From Neorhizobium galegae (lineage in GTDB: Bacteria > Pseudomonadota > Alphaproteobacteria > Rhizobiales > Rhizobiaceae), in the NCBI RefSeq assembly GCF_017877055.1, contig NZ_JAGIPG010000006.1, positions 62,001 through 126,000 on the forward strand: a stretch of DNA of 64,000 nucleotides, written 5' to 3'. Positions 43,301-52,755 of the stretch are shown here, one piece after another. Below the pieces are notes generated by a model. The model was not told where the DNA came from. It made no database searches and saw nothing but the letters and a program-made list of their open reading frames with translations. The first letter of the stretch is position 1. Each line of letters starts with the position of its first letter. A program made the translations under genes and the position numbers.

Positions 43301-45159
43301 CCGGCGACGTTTTCGGCAACGGCATGCTGCTGTCGCGCAAGATACGGCTCATCGCCGCCTTCGACCATCGCGATATCGTCATCGATCCTGATCCGGATAT
43401 CGAAAAGTCCTTCGCCGAGCGCGAACGCATGTTCGCCCTACCCCGATCGAGCTGGCAGGATTACGACAAGTCGACCCTTTCCGAAGGCGCGATGATCATT
43501 TCGCGCTCGGAAAAGTCGGTCAAGCTCACCAGGCAGGCGGCGGCCGCGATCGGCATCGACAAGACGACCGCAACGCCCTTCGAGATCATGACCGCGATCC
43601 TGAAGAGCCCCGTCGACCTTCTCTGGTTCGGCGGCATCGGCACCTATATCAAGGCCGCCTCCGAAACCGATGCGGAAGTCGGCGACCGCGCCAATGATCC
43701 GATCCGCATCACCGCGGCGGACGTGCGCGCCAGCGTCATCGGCGAAGGCGCCAATCTTGGCATGACCCAGAAGGGCCGCATCGCCTATTCGCTGAATGGC
43801 GGACGCTGCAATTCCGACGCGATCGACAATTCGGCCGGCGTCAATTCCTCAGACGTCGAGGTCAATATCAAGATCGCCCTCAATCCCGCCATGCAGGACG
43901 GTCGCCTGACCCGCGAAAAGCGCAACCAGCTTCTCGCCTCGATGACCGAGGAAGTCGGCCATCTCGTGCTGCGCAACAACTACCTGCAGCCGTTGTCGAT
44001 CTCGCTTACCGAACGCAAGGGCGCCGGCAACCGCGAGGAACTGTCGCGGCTGATGTCGGTGCTGGAATCGCAAGGGCAGCTCAACCGCAAGGTCGAAACC
44101 CTTCCCGACGATGCGGAGCTGGCGGAGCGTTATGCCTCAGGCCGGCCGCTGACCCGGCCGGAAATCGGCGTGTTGCTCTCCTATTCGAAGATCGTCCTCT
44201 TCGACGCCCTCATCGACAGCAGCCTGCCGGACGATCCGTATTTCTCGGCCGTCTTGAAGGCCTATTTCCCGGCCAAGATGCAGAAGGCTTACGCAGCAGA
44301 CATCCAGTCCCACCGCCTGCACCGCGAAATCGTCGCCACCGCGCTCGCCAACGAAGCGATCAACCGCGGCGGGCCGGGTTTCGTGCAGCAGATGAGCGAC
44401 ATGACCGGCGCCACGGCGGCGAATGTCGTGAAGGCCGCCTTCCTCGCTCGCGACGGCTTCGAACTTCCCAAGCTCTGGGCCGAGATCGACGCACTGGACG
44501 GAAAGATCCCCGGCCAGCTGCAGAACGATCTCTACGCCCGCACCACCGAGACCTTTGCGGAAGCGACCCGCCTCATCCTGCAGACGCAGGTCGGCACCGG
44601 CGACATGGACTGCGCGATGAGCCGCCTCAAGGCCGCGATCAAGGGGCTTCGTTCCTCGCTCGCGGGCGGAGATTTCGTGGAAACCGCGGCACGCGCCGTG
44701 GAACTCGAAGCGCAGGGCATACCGGCGTCGCTTGCCCGCGAGATCGTGCTGCTCTCGACGCTGGTCCTGGTGCCGGAGATCATGCTGATCGCCGACCGCA
44801 CCGGCGAGACCATGGCGCGCGCCACCGAGAGCTATTTCGCCGTCACCGAGACCTTCCGGGTCAACCGCCTGATCGGCGCGGGAGATCGGATCACCACCTC
44901 GGAACATTACGAGAGCCTGGCGCTCTCCCGCAGCCTGCAGCAGCTCGCCTCGGCGCGCCGCGATATCGTCATTGCCGCGCTCACCGCCCATCCGAAGGAG
45001 AAGAAGCCCTTGGAAGCCTGGGTCGGCGGCGACCGGATGCGGGTGAATCGGATCGGCGCCGAACTGGTGACCCTGAGCGAAAGCGGCGAGCTGACGCTTC
45101 CGAAGATCACCGTGGCGGCAGGTCTCCTGAGCGATCTTGCGCATGGTCGGGCGATGTAG
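40393..45159 (+). CDS. NAD-specific glutamate dehydrogenase, large (L_180) type
   Basis: 1,588 residues, the size expected for the ~180 kDa class. The N-terminal ~700 residues contain ACT-like regulatory segments (DRNMPFLFDSVMGEV); the catalytic core lies about 720-1250 with GGLRWSDRGEDYRTE, the Lys-containing VPVGAKGGFFPK, VGDMSGDVFGNGML, and GGIGTYIKA; a long helical C-terminal region follows. It deaminates glutamate to 2-oxoglutarate with NAD, allowing growth on amino acids. A GGGGAGAGG site precedes the ATG. The next gene follows 34 bases later. Confidence 0.96.
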   Translation: MAVRQNPKREKQIESARKIVTASKGPHLDPLILFGRASTDDLESYTPEMLALSANHAAARLMAWPRVRADITVEPVAGVEPDGIAVSVLTVVDRNMPFLFDSVMGEVTATHRDLTMAVHPILVVEPGKEPVLRSNEQPGNPAHHVSLIQIHLSPLNEEQAASLVERIRYILDQVHLSITDWGSMLEVLDGAAKQLNNSTSRKKADREEALAFLDWLRDDNFTFLGMREYVYSGKGAEAKVERGKGRGLGILSDPDVLVLRQGKDAVTTTPEILEFLDGPDFLIVTKANVKSVVHRRAYMDYVGVKRFDEKGEVVGELRVVGLFTATAYTHSVRDIPLLRAKAGRVEEQFGFDPDSHSGRMLENTLESYPRDDLFQIDTELLARFCEQIMELSERPRVRVLPRIDHFDRFVSVIVYVPREDYNSLVREKVGDYLTKVYDGHVSAYYPAFPEGGVARVHMIIGRRGGKTPRIAQAKLEEAIRLIATPWEDRFAALAEEGPRLSVTQAFQEAFTPEETFADLPDIAACAAGETIRIAFYRRPGDAASTVSLKIFHRDRHLSLSRRVPLLENLGFHAVSEQTFEIQVGPENDRKLIVLHDMELQLGDGREVDLAREGLLLEEAFLSAFEGLIDNDAFNRLVLLAGVSAREVTVLRAYSRYLRQTGIVYSQAYIADTLVKYPAISAAIFRLFRDGFDPKIAEKARVKKLTDHHAEIEEALGNVPNLDEDRTLRRFVNAVDATLRTNYFQRDANGAPHRMFAFKLDPKLLDGLPEPRPFREIFVYGTEVEGVHLRFGKVARGGLRWSDRGEDYRTEILGLVKAQQVKNAVIVPVGAKGGFFPKMLPPASSRDAFFNAGKEAYKTFIRTLLSITDNIVGADIVGPPDTIRIDGDDPYFVVAADKGTATFSDTANGLAQEAGFWLDDAFASGGSAGYDHKKMGITARGAWEAVKRHFREKDVDIQTTPFTVAGVGDMSGDVFGNGMLLSRKIRLIAAFDHRDIVIDPDPDIEKSFAERERMFALPRSSWQDYDKSTLSEGAMIISRSEKSVKLTRQAAAAIGIDKTTATPFEIMTAILKSPVDLLWFGGIGTYIKAASETDAEVGDRANDPIRITAADVRASVIGEGANLGMTQKGRIAYSLNGGRCNSDAIDNSAGVNSSDVEVNIKIALNPAMQDGRLTREKRNQLLASMTEEVGHLVLRNNYLQPLSISLTERKGAGNREELSRLMSVLESQGQLNRKVETLPDDAELAERYASGRPLTRPEIGVLLSYSKIVLFDALIDSSLPDDPYFSAVLKAYFPAKMQKAYAADIQSHRLHREIVATALANEAINRGGPGFVQQMSDMTGATAANVVKAAFLARDGFELPKLWAEIDALDGKIPGQLQNDLYARTTETFAEATRLILQTQVGTGDMDCAMSRLKAAIKGLRSSLAGGDFVETAARAVELEAQGIPASLAREIVLLSTLVLVPEIMLIADRTGETMARATESYFAVTETFRVNRLIGAGDRITTSEHYESLALSRSLQQLASARRDIVIAALTAHPKEKKPLEAWVGGDRMRVNRIGAELVTLSESGELTLPKITVAAGLLSDLAHGRAM

Positions 45160-45193
45160 GAGAACGGAACGAACTGGCTGATCCGGGGGAAAA

Positions 45194-46576
45194 ATGGCCG
45201 TTACTGATGTGGACGATGCGCCGGTGAAAACGAGCCGGCGCGGCATCTGGGGCTGGATGTTCTTCGATTGGGCAGCCCAGCCGTTCTTCACCGTCGTCAC
45301 CACCTTCATCTTCGGCCCCTATTTCGTCGCCCGGCTGACCGAGGATCCTGTCTCGGCGCAGGCGGCGTGGAGCAATATGGCGACCGTCTCGTCGCTGGTC
45401 ATCGCCGTCTTCTCCCCCATCCTCGGCTCGATCGCCGACCAGGCAGGCCCGCGAAAACCCTGGATTGCCTTTTTCGCGGTGATCAAGATCGCCTGCGTCT
45501 CGGCCCTCTGGTTTGCGGCACCCGGCTCACCGATCATCTGGCCGATGATCTTCATGATCTTCGCGTCGATCGCCGCGGAATTTTCGACCGTCTTCAACGA
45601 TTCGATGATGCCGCGGCTGGTTTCCAAGCAGGATGTCGGCCGTATTTCCAACGTCGCCTGGGGGCTCGGTTATCTCGGCGGCATGATCGTGCTGATCGCC
45701 GTCGTGACACTGCTTGCAGCCAATCCCGAAAGCGGCAAGACCCTGATCGGCATTCCCCCGCTTTTCGGCCTCGACCCGCATCTCGGCGAGGACGCGCGCA
45801 TCACCGGTCCGATCTCCGCCCTCTGGTATTTCCTGTTCATCCTGCCGATGTTCTTCTTCACGCCGGACGCCAGGAAGGGCCTGCCGCTCGCCGCGGCGGT
45901 CCGCTCCGGCATAAGGGAACTTGGCGGCACGCTGCGGGACCTGAGGCAGCGCACGGGCATCGCGAAATTCCTGGTCGCCCGCATGCTCTACCAGGACGGC
46001 GTCAACGGCCTGCTGATCCTCGGCGGCACGTTTGCGGCCGGGATGTTCGGCTGGGCGACGATCGAGATCGGCATCTACGGCATCATCCTGAACGTCGTGG
46101 CGATCTTCGGCTGCATCGTCGCCGGCTGGCTCGACCGCCTGCTTGGCTCGAAGATCGTCGTGATCATCAGCCTCGTCCTGCTGCTGGTGGCGACGCTTGG
46201 CATCATCTCGACCGGCCCGGGCTTCGTCTTCTTCGGCCTTCTGCCGCTTTCGGGAGAAGACGGCGGCGGCCTGTTCGGCACCGCCGCGGAAAAGGCCTAT
46301 ATCCTGTTCGGACTGCTGATCGGCATCGCCTTCGGCCCGGTCCAGGCCTCGTCCAGATCCTACCTCGCGCGCAGCGTCAGTCTTTCGGAGACCGGCCGAT
46401 ATTTCGGCATCTACGCATTGTCCGGCCGAGCGACCAGCTTCCTCGCCACGCTGTTCTTCTCACTCATGACCTATGCCAGCGGCTCCGCCCGGCTCGGCAT
46501 GGCGACGCTGCTCATCTTCCTCGTGGCGGGGCTGCTTCTGCTGTTTGCGACGCCTTATCCGGCGAACAGGAAGTAG
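45194..46576 (+). CDS. MFS transporter, UMF1/Atg22-like
   Basis: 460 residues with about twelve membrane helices. The opening GWMFFDWAAQPFFTVVTTFI and GLGYLGGMIVLIAVV match the UMF1 family, related to yeast Atg22, a vacuolar amino-acid exporter. Bacterial members are uncharacterised; an amino-acid efflux role is plausible beside glutamate dehydrogenase but is inference. It lies 34 bases after that gene, so the two are probably co-transcribed. Confidence 0.88.
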   Translation: MAVTDVDDAPVKTSRRGIWGWMFFDWAAQPFFTVVTTFIFGPYFVARLTEDPVSAQAAWSNMATVSSLVIAVFSPILGSIADQAGPRKPWIAFFAVIKIACVSALWFAAPGSPIIWPMIFMIFASIAAEFSTVFNDSMMPRLVSKQDVGRISNVAWGLGYLGGMIVLIAVVTLLAANPESGKTLIGIPPLFGLDPHLGEDARITGPISALWYFLFILPMFFFTPDARKGLPLAAAVRSGIRELGGTLRDLRQRTGIAKFLVARMLYQDGVNGLLILGGTFAAGMFGWATIEIGIYGIILNVVAIFGCIVAGWLDRLLGSKIVVIISLVLLLVATLGIISTGPGFVFFGLLPLSGEDGGGLFGTAAEKAYILFGLLIGIAFGPVQASSRSYLARSVSLSETGRYFGIYALSGRATSFLATLFFSLMTYASGSARLGMATLLIFLVAGLLLLFATPYPANRK

Positions 46577-46598
46577 ACGGATAGCTATTCGGTCGGGA

Positions 46599-46747
46599 CG
46601 TGGATCCTCGGGTCGAGCCCGAGGATGACGAAGTGCGTGGGATTGCCTTGTGAAAGCAATAAACCTAGCGGTTCATCAAACGTCTCTTTAGGCAGCCGGG
46701 AAAAACCCTCTACGCCGTCATCCTCGGGCTCGACCCGAGGATCCACG
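46599..46747. repeat. Pair of perfect 32-base inverted repeats, each a hairpin
   Basis: Bases 46599-46630 (starting CGTGGATCCTCGGGTCGAGC) are repeated exactly in reverse complement at 46716-46747, 85 bases apart. Each copy is itself a hairpin with 7-base arms CCTCGGG/CCCGAGG around TCGAG. The layout resembles REP/BIME-type or MITE-like elements known in rhizobia. It sits between the convergent UMF1 and purH genes, where it may also stop transcription. Confidence 0.9.
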
Positions 46748-46776
46748 CCACCCTCAGAGCATGACGTCCAGCAACA

Positions 46777-48393
46777 TCAGTGCCGGAAATGCCGCATTCC
46801 CGTGAACACCATGGCCACACCATGCTCGTCCGCGGCCGCAATCACCTCGTCGTCGCGCATCGAGCCGCCTGGCTGGATGACCGCGGTGGCACCGGCGGCG
46901 ATCGCGGAAAGCAGACCGTCAGCGAAGGGGAAGAAGGCTTCCGAGGCAACGGCGGAACCCTTGGTCATCGGCTCCGCCCAACCCATGGCCTTGGCCGCCT
47001 CTTCCGCCTTGATGCCGGCAATGCGGGCGGAATCGATACGGCTCATCTGGCCGGCGCCGATGCCCGCCGTCTGGCCGTTCTTGGCGTAGACGACCGCGTT
47101 CGACTTCACGTGCTTGGCAACCTTGAAGGCGAACTTCATGTCTTCGAGCTCGGTCGGCGTCGGCGCACGCTTGGTGACGACGCGCAGGTCGATATCCTCG
47201 ACCATGCCGTTGTCGCGGGTCTGGACCAGCAGGCCGCCCGAAACGGTCTTCGCCGTCAGGCCGCGCGAGCGCGGGTCCGGCAGGCCGCCGGTCACCAGCA
47301 GGCGCAGGTTCTTCTTGGCGGCGATGATCGCCTGGGCCTCGTCGGACACTTCCGGCGCGATGATGACTTCCGTGAACAGCTTGACGATCTCCTCGGCCGT
47401 CTCGGCGTCGAGAAGCTGGTTGACCGCAATGATGCCGCCGAAGGCCGAGGTGGAATCACAGGCAAGCGCCCTGAGATAGGCTTCCTTCAGGCTCGGACCG
47501 GTCGCCACGCCACAGGGGTTGGCATGCTTGATGATCGCGCAGGCCGGCGCCTTTTCCGGCGAGAACTCGGCGATCAGCTCGAAAGCACCATCGGTATCGT
47601 TGATATTGTTGTAGGAAAGCTGCTTGCCCTGCAGCAGTTTTGCGGTCGCCACGCCCGGACGGTTCTCGCCGGTCACGTAAAAGCCGGCGCTCTGGTGCGG
47701 GTTCTCGCCGTAGCGCATCTCTTCCTTCAGCACGCCACCGATCGTCCGGTAGCGCGGGATCTCGATGTCGAGCGCTTCCGCAAACCAGTTGGAGATCGCC
47801 GTGTCATAGGCCGCCGTGCGGGCATAGGCCTTGGCCGCGAGCTTCTGGCGGAAGGCGTAGACCGTCTGGCCGTCATTCGAACGCAGCGCCTCGATCAGCG
47901 CCGGATAATCGGAAGGGTCGGTGACGGTGGTCACATAGGCATGGTTCTTGGCCGACGCGCGGATCATCGCCGGGCCGCCGATATCGATATTCTCGACCGT
48001 CGTCGGATAGTCGCCGCCGGCGGCGCGCACTTCCTCGAAGGGGTAGAGATTGATGACGGCAAGATCGATGCCCTCGATGCCGTGTTCCTTCATCGCGGCG
48101 ACATGTTCCGCATCGTCGCGGATCGCCAGCAGGCCGCCATGCACCGTCGGATGCAGCGTCTTCACTCGCCCGTCCATGATTTCCGGAAAACCGGTGACTT
48201 CCGAAACGTCGGTCACGGCAAGGCCCGCAGCAGCGATCGCCTTGTGCGTACCGCCGGTCGACAGGAGCTTCACGCCCCGCTCGGTGAGGGCCTTGGCAAG
48301 CTCGATGATGCCAGTCTTGTCGGAGACCGAGAGCAGCGCAGTGCGGATCCTGATGCGGTCGGGAGCAGGGATTTTCTTGGAAACGACGGCCAT
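46777..48393 (-). CDS. purH: Bifunctional AICAR transformylase / IMP cyclohydrolase
   Basis: 538 residues. The N-terminal MGS-like IMP cyclohydrolase domain (ALLSVSDKTGIIELAKAL, STGGTHKAI) is followed by the AICAR transformylase domain with NPHQSAGFY, CAIIKHANPCG and KSNAVVYAKNGQTAGIGAGQ. It performs the last two steps of purine synthesis to IMP. ATG 48393 has AGGAGAG five bases upstream; the frame is open to 48456 without a ribosome site. Confidence 0.97.
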   Translation of the reverse strand: MAVVSKKIPAPDRIRIRTALLSVSDKTGIIELAKALTERGVKLLSTGGTHKAIAAAGLAVTDVSEVTGFPEIMDGRVKTLHPTVHGGLLAIRDDAEHVAAMKEHGIEGIDLAVINLYPFEEVRAAGGDYPTTVENIDIGGPAMIRASAKNHAYVTTVTDPSDYPALIEALRSNDGQTVYAFRQKLAAKAYARTAAYDTAISNWFAEALDIEIPRYRTIGGVLKEEMRYGENPHQSAGFYVTGENRPGVATAKLLQGKQLSYNNINDTDGAFELIAEFSPEKAPACAIIKHANPCGVATGPSLKEAYLRALACDSTSAFGGIIAVNQLLDAETAEEIVKLFTEVIIAPEVSDEAQAIIAAKKNLRLLVTGGLPDPRSRGLTAKTVSGGLLVQTRDNGMVEDIDLRVVTKRAPTPTELEDMKFAFKVAKHVKSNAVVYAKNGQTAGIGAGQMSRIDSARIAGIKAEEAAKAMGWAEPMTKGSAVASEAFFPFADGLLSAIAAGATAVIQPGGSMRDDEVIAAADEHGVAMVFTGMRHFRH

Positions 48394-48479
48394 CGGTCTC
48401 TCCTGGAAAGGCGCCGCGGAACCCGGCGCAAAGGTAAGATCGCCGCCCGTTAGCACAGCTTGACGGAAGAAGAAACGGC

Positions 48480-50168
48480 CTATTCGCCGCGTCTCAGCAT
48501 CCAGCGTATTTCCGAAGTCTCCGGCGGCGAAAACTCGATGACGAGCTGCTGGCTCGGCCGCACGCCGGAAACGTCGGCAAAGAAGATGTCCTCGTCGATC
48601 ATCACCTGCAGCCCCGGTGCCGCAAAGATCCAGGTCTCGCCATCCGGCGCGCGCATGGCCACGCTTTCCTCGTCCCGCCGCGACAGCGTGATGACCGGGT
48701 GGATGTGGAAACGCGCCACCGCCAGGAAAGGCCCGTTGTCGGGGGCCTCGCCCTCCGGCAGGTAAAGCCGGTCTCGGCCCTTGATCTTGTTGCCCTTCAC
48801 ATTGAGGCCGATCTCGCGCTCGTGAAAGAATCCGAACTGGTGGACGTAGCCATCATGGCTGGCCCGCAGCCAGTCATTGCCGTGCATGTCGTCCCACCGT
48901 TCGACCTCCACCTCCGACACGCCTCCAAGCAGCATCGAGCCGGCAAACCGGGACCGGATGATGCGGCTGGACGAAGTTTCGTTGAGCGTCACCGTCGAAT
49001 GGGCGGGTGTCGAGCGGGCCATGTGCCGGTAGTTCCGTCCGGCATATTTCGGCGAGCCGCAGTTGACGATGAAACGGTGCCGGCCGGCCGACATCTCGAA
49101 GGAAAGGCAGCCTGCGTGAGCACCGCGGGAAAGCCCCGGAGAGAGTGGACGGCCGGTATCGACGATCAGCGTCGTGCCATCCGCCGACAGGCGATGATAA
49201 TGCATGTGCGGCAGCGCCTTGAACGGCTTGCCGGCGGTCTCGTCGTAACGCAGCACCGACATCAGCTCGCTCGCCGGCGTCGAGCTCGCACCGTTGAACA
49301 GCGCGAGATCGCCATCCTGGTGCCGGAAGAAGCGCAACGCCGGATACATGCGGTCGATCGCCGGAATGAGTTTTTGCGGAAGGTCGTGGCCGAGATTGAT
49401 ATAGGTCTGGCGCAGCGGCAGGAGATCGATCAGCAGGTCGAGCACCGCCCTCGGATTGCGCGACACGTGACCGCCATCGGCCAGGATCTGCCGCTCCAGT
49501 TCCCGATCGAGCCGCCCGCCCTCGCGGCGGATATAGGCGGCCCGCGTCGGCATCGAGATCGAGGCCATGGCGAGCGCGATCCTCAGCCTCAGCCGCGTAT
49601 CGCCCTCCGGCGTGCAGCCGGCTATCTTCCTGAGATACCGGACCTGATAGGCGAGGCTTTTCATGAAGCGACGGTAGAAGCCGGCTTCCGCGCCCTGCAG
49701 CACCACCGTCGAATGGGAAAGCCAGGCGATCACCCTTTCCGCCGCTACATGCGCTTCCCAGGCAATGCCCTTCGGGCTTCGGCCATAAAGCGCGATCCAG
49801 TCGGCCACCACCTGCCGGACGCTGGCACAGGCGGCTTCCGTCTTGTTGGTGCGGATATGGCGGAGCCAGGCAAACGAATGCAGCCGTTCTGCGGCCGCCC
49901 TGGACGGCAACTCGACCGAAAATGGCGATTGTCCATAGGTTTCGAGGATCCGACCCGCCAGCGGGAACCGGCCTTCCAGGATTTCCTCCGCCACGAACGG
50001 ATCGAGCGCCCGCAGATCAGTCGGGGCAACGATCAACCGATCCGGCACCTGCAGGGAAAACGAGGTCACGGCCAGGCGAAATCCTGCGGACCGCCGGCAA
50101 AGGCGTCGCCAGATTTCCCGCAAGCCGAAGGACAGGAGCCTCCGGCGATCCGCGAGCCGCATCTTCAA
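48480..50168 (-). CDS. Heparinase II/III family protein
   Basis: 562 residues. An N-terminal alpha-helical toroid region (AWLRHIRTNKTEAACASVRQ, GSPKGIAWEAHVAAER-like GRSPKGIAWEAH) is followed by the beta-sandwich heparinase II/III-like domain (HYHRLSADGTTLIVDTGRPL, HSTVTLNETSSSRI). Members are polysaccharide lyases for uronic-acid glycans, but alphaproteobacterial copies of this type are widespread and uncharacterised. No export signal is obvious. It lies between rsmB and purH on the same strand, a conserved rhizobial order. Confidence 0.88.
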   Translation of the reverse strand: MKMRLADRRRLLSFGLREIWRRLCRRSAGFRLAVTSFSLQVPDRLIVAPTDLRALDPFVAEEILEGRFPLAGRILETYGQSPFSVELPSRAAAERLHSFAWLRHIRTNKTEAACASVRQVVADWIALYGRSPKGIAWEAHVAAERVIAWLSHSTVVLQGAEAGFYRRFMKSLAYQVRYLRKIAGCTPEGDTRLRLRIALAMASISMPTRAAYIRREGGRLDRELERQILADGGHVSRNPRAVLDLLIDLLPLRQTYINLGHDLPQKLIPAIDRMYPALRFFRHQDGDLALFNGASSTPASELMSVLRYDETAGKPFKALPHMHYHRLSADGTTLIVDTGRPLSPGLSRGAHAGCLSFEMSAGRHRFIVNCGSPKYAGRNYRHMARSTPAHSTVTLNETSSSRIIRSRFAGSMLLGGVSEVEVERWDDMHGNDWLRASHDGYVHQFGFFHEREIGLNVKGNKIKGRDRLYLPEGEAPDNGPFLAVARFHIHPVITLSRRDEESVAMRAPDGETWIFAAPGLQVMIDEDIFFADVSGVRPSQQLVIEFSPPETSEIRWMLRRGE

Positions 50169-50262
50169 TCTGGAATACTCCGCAGGAATCAGCCTCCGCC
50201 CCGCCGGCGGGAATCAACTATTAGATTGTTCGAAAGTATCAATCCGTATGGTGAAGAAAACC

Positions 50263-51675
50263 TTACCGAACCTGAAGGACGCTCGCGAAGAAGCCATCCA
50301 TGCCGCCCACGAAATTTTCGCTGGCGGGCAGCATGGCCGGCGTGGTGCGGAATTCGCCGAGTGGCGAAATGGCCCCTTCCAGCCCCGGCCAGTCCTCGGG
50401 ATTGACAGCCAGGCGTTTCAATTCGGGATGATCCTTGAGCACACGCACGACCAGTTCCTCGCCCTCTGCCGAATCAAGCGAGCAGTTGGAGAAAACGATA
50501 ATCCCGCCCGGTTTCACCAGCGTGACGGCGTGGCGCAGCATCTTTTCCTGAAGCACCGCAAGCTTGCTCACATCCTCCGGACCCTTGGTCCAGAGCACAT
50601 CCGGATGCCGGCGTGTCGTGCCGGTGGAAGAGCAGGGCGCGTCGAGAAGCACGCCGTCCAGCAGTTCTGCCGGCTTGAACTCGAAGAGATCCCCGCCGAC
50701 CAGCTCCGCCTCGTAATCGAGCCGCCCGAGGTTTTCCTTGAGCCGTGCCAGCCGGTTAACGGATTGTTCGACGGCGATCACCTCGGCACCGGCCGCAATC
50801 AGCTGCGCCGTCTTGCCGCCGGGCGCCGCACAGAGATCCGCAACCTTCTTGCCCTTGAGGTCCCCGAACAGCTTTGCCGGAATGCTGGCCGCAACGTCCT
50901 GCACCCACCAGACGCCCTCATCGAACCCTTCCAGCGCGGAAACCGCGCCATCGAAGGCCGTCAGGCGAATGCTGCCGGTCGGCAGAACCGTGCCGCCGAG
51001 CTTTTCGGCCCAGGCTGCCGGATCGGATTTGACCGTCAGGTCGATGGCCGCCGGAACCAGCTGGGCTTCGGCGATACGATCCGCCTCCGCTTCGCCGTAG
51101 AGGGCGACCAAGCGCTTGCGGAACCATGCCGGTACCGGGGAAATCGTTGCGGTCGAGGCAAGGATCTCATCCTTTTCCCGGTCCATCCGGCGCAGGACCG
51201 CATTCACCAGCTTGGCGAAACGGCGGTTGCGCGGGTCGCGATTGGCCTGCTCGACCGCAAGGTCGACGGCAGCATGCGGCGGCACGTCGAGATGCAGGAT
51301 CTGCGCTGCGGCGATCACCAGCACATGGTGAAGCGCCCGCGCGCCTTCCGGCAGCGGCGTATCGATCAGCGAAGCGATCGCCGCCTCGATGCGCGGCAGA
51401 TGCCGGAGTGCGGTATTGAGAATGGCGCGCGTCAGCGCCCTGTCGGCATCGCTGAGCGCCCGATAGGCCGGATTGCCATGGACGAGGTCGAGCATGCCAT
51501 CGAGCGAGATCTTGCGATCAACAACGGCCGCCAGAAGCTTGGCGGCCGTGACACGAACTTCGAGGCCCGCCTTGAAGGGGCCGCTTTCCCGCTCCGAGTG
51601 AGCCGGTTTCCTGCGCTGTTCGGTTGGTTTGCCCGATGGCTTGTATGGTTTCTTGTTCTTCTTGTCTTCGTTCAA
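50263..51675 (-). CDS. rsmB: 16S rRNA (cytosine-C5)-methyltransferase RsmB
   Basis: 470 residues: a basic N-terminal tail, a NusB-like domain (about 38-170), and a Rossmann methyltransferase with LCAAPGGKTAQLIAAG and the two catalytic Cys in DAPCSSTGTTRRHPD and FSNCSLDSAEGEE. It methylates C967 of 16S rRNA before 30S assembly is complete. Its ATG overlaps the end of htpX by four bases, so the two are translationally coupled. Confidence 0.94.
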   Translation of the reverse strand: MNEDKKNKKPYKPSGKPTEQRRKPAHSERESGPFKAGLEVRVTAAKLLAAVVDRKISLDGMLDLVHGNPAYRALSDADRALTRAILNTALRHLPRIEAAIASLIDTPLPEGARALHHVLVIAAAQILHLDVPPHAAVDLAVEQANRDPRNRRFAKLVNAVLRRMDREKDEILASTATISPVPAWFRKRLVALYGEAEADRIAEAQLVPAAIDLTVKSDPAAWAEKLGGTVLPTGSIRLTAFDGAVSALEGFDEGVWWVQDVAASIPAKLFGDLKGKKVADLCAAPGGKTAQLIAAGAEVIAVEQSVNRLARLKENLGRLDYEAELVGGDLFEFKPAELLDGVLLDAPCSSTGTTRRHPDVLWTKGPEDVSKLAVLQEKMLRHAVTLVKPGGIIVFSNCSLDSAEGEELVVRVLKDHPELKRLAVNPEDWPGLEGAISPLGEFRTTPAMLPASENFVGGMDGFFASVLQVR

Positions 51676-52634
51676 GACCAGGGACCTTTGCGCGGTTCAT
51701 CCGAGCCGCGGCCCCAACCGGTATTCGGAACGGAGCGCGCGGTGCGCTGCGGTCTATCAGCCCGGAACCCGGCCGTCGAGGCACCGTTGCGGAACTCAGC
51801 CGCCATCTGCTGCAGTGCGGCGATACGGTTCCCGGTGTCCGGGTGGGTCGAGAACAGGTTGTCCATGCGCTCGCCCGACAGCGGGTTGATGATGAACATA
51901 TGCGCCGTTGCCGGATTGCGTTCGGCCTCGTAGTTCGGGATCTGATGCGCCGCACCGGCGATCTTGCCGAGCGCGGAAGCGAGCCAAAGCGGATTGCCGC
52001 AGATCTCGGCACCGCGACGGTCGGCCGAATATTCGCGCGTCCGGCTGATCGCCATCTGCACCAGCATGGCCGCGAACGGAGCGACGATCATCGCCACGAT
52101 CACGCCGACGAAGCCGAGCGGATTGTTGTTCTCGCGATTGCCGCCGAAGAAGAAGGCGAAATTGCCGAGCATCGAGATCGCCCCGGCAAGCGTCGCGGTA
52201 ATCGTCATGGTCAGCGTGTCGCGGTTCTGGATATGTGCGAGCTCATGCGCCATCACGCCCGCCACTTCCTCATGTGTCAACCGCTGCATCAGCCCGGTGG
52301 AGGCGGCAACGGCCGCGTTCTGCGGGTTGCGGCCGGTGGCAAAGGCGTTCGGCTGCGGATTGTCGTAGACATAGACCCTCGGCATCGGCAGGCCGGCATT
52401 GGCCGACAGATCGCGGATCATGTTGTAGAACTCCGGCGCGCTGCGCGCATCCACTTCCTGGGCATGATAGGCCGATAGAACCATCTTGTCGGAGTTCCAG
52501 TAGGAAAACAGGTTCATCCCGGCAGCGATCACCAGCGCGATCATCATGCCGCCCTTGCCGCCGATCACAAAGCCGATCCCCATGAACAGGGCCGTCATGA
52601 AGGCCAGAAGCATGGCGGTGCGCATTACATTCAT
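51672..52634 (-). CDS. htpX: Protease HtpX homologue
   Basis: 320 residues of the M48 membrane zinc metalloprotease family: two N-terminal membrane helices (AMLLAFMTALFMGIGFVIGG, MIALVIAAGMNLFSYW), zinc motif AHELAHI, two further helices and the downstream ligand Glu in REYSADRRGAEI. It degrades misfolded membrane proteins from the cytoplasmic side. ATG 52634 is chosen because GGGAGAG is six bases upstream. It diverges from the SDHAF4-type gene. Confidence 0.96.
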   Translation of the reverse strand: MNVMRTAMLLAFMTALFMGIGFVIGGKGGMMIALVIAAGMNLFSYWNSDKMVLSAYHAQEVDARSAPEFYNMIRDLSANAGLPMPRVYVYDNPQPNAFATGRNPQNAAVAASTGLMQRLTHEEVAGVMAHELAHIQNRDTLTMTITATLAGAISMLGNFAFFFGGNRENNNPLGFVGVIVAMIVAPFAAMLVQMAISRTREYSADRRGAEICGNPLWLASALGKIAGAAHQIPNYEAERNPATAHMFIINPLSGERMDNLFSTHPDTGNRIAALQQMAAEFRNGASTAGFRADRPQRTARSVPNTGWGRGSDEPRKGPWS

Positions 52635-52755
52635 CGTCATCTCTCCCGTTGCCGATCGCCTCAAGGCAGTTAAAGGGTTTTCCCCTGGACGCGGACGCCT
52701 TATGATGTGGTCAATTCAACCAGAATTTTCAATAATCGACCCGGCAAAGCCCAAG

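Noticed and set aside
40273..43368. A 1,031-codon open frame antisense to the glutamate dehydrogenase gene
   Set aside because: It mirrors the codon pattern of a GC-rich gene, has no ribosome site, and the plus-strand product is a textbook family match.
46780..48453. A 557-codon frame antisense to purH
   Set aside because: Shadow of the purH reading frame; Arg/Gly/Asp-rich with no motif.
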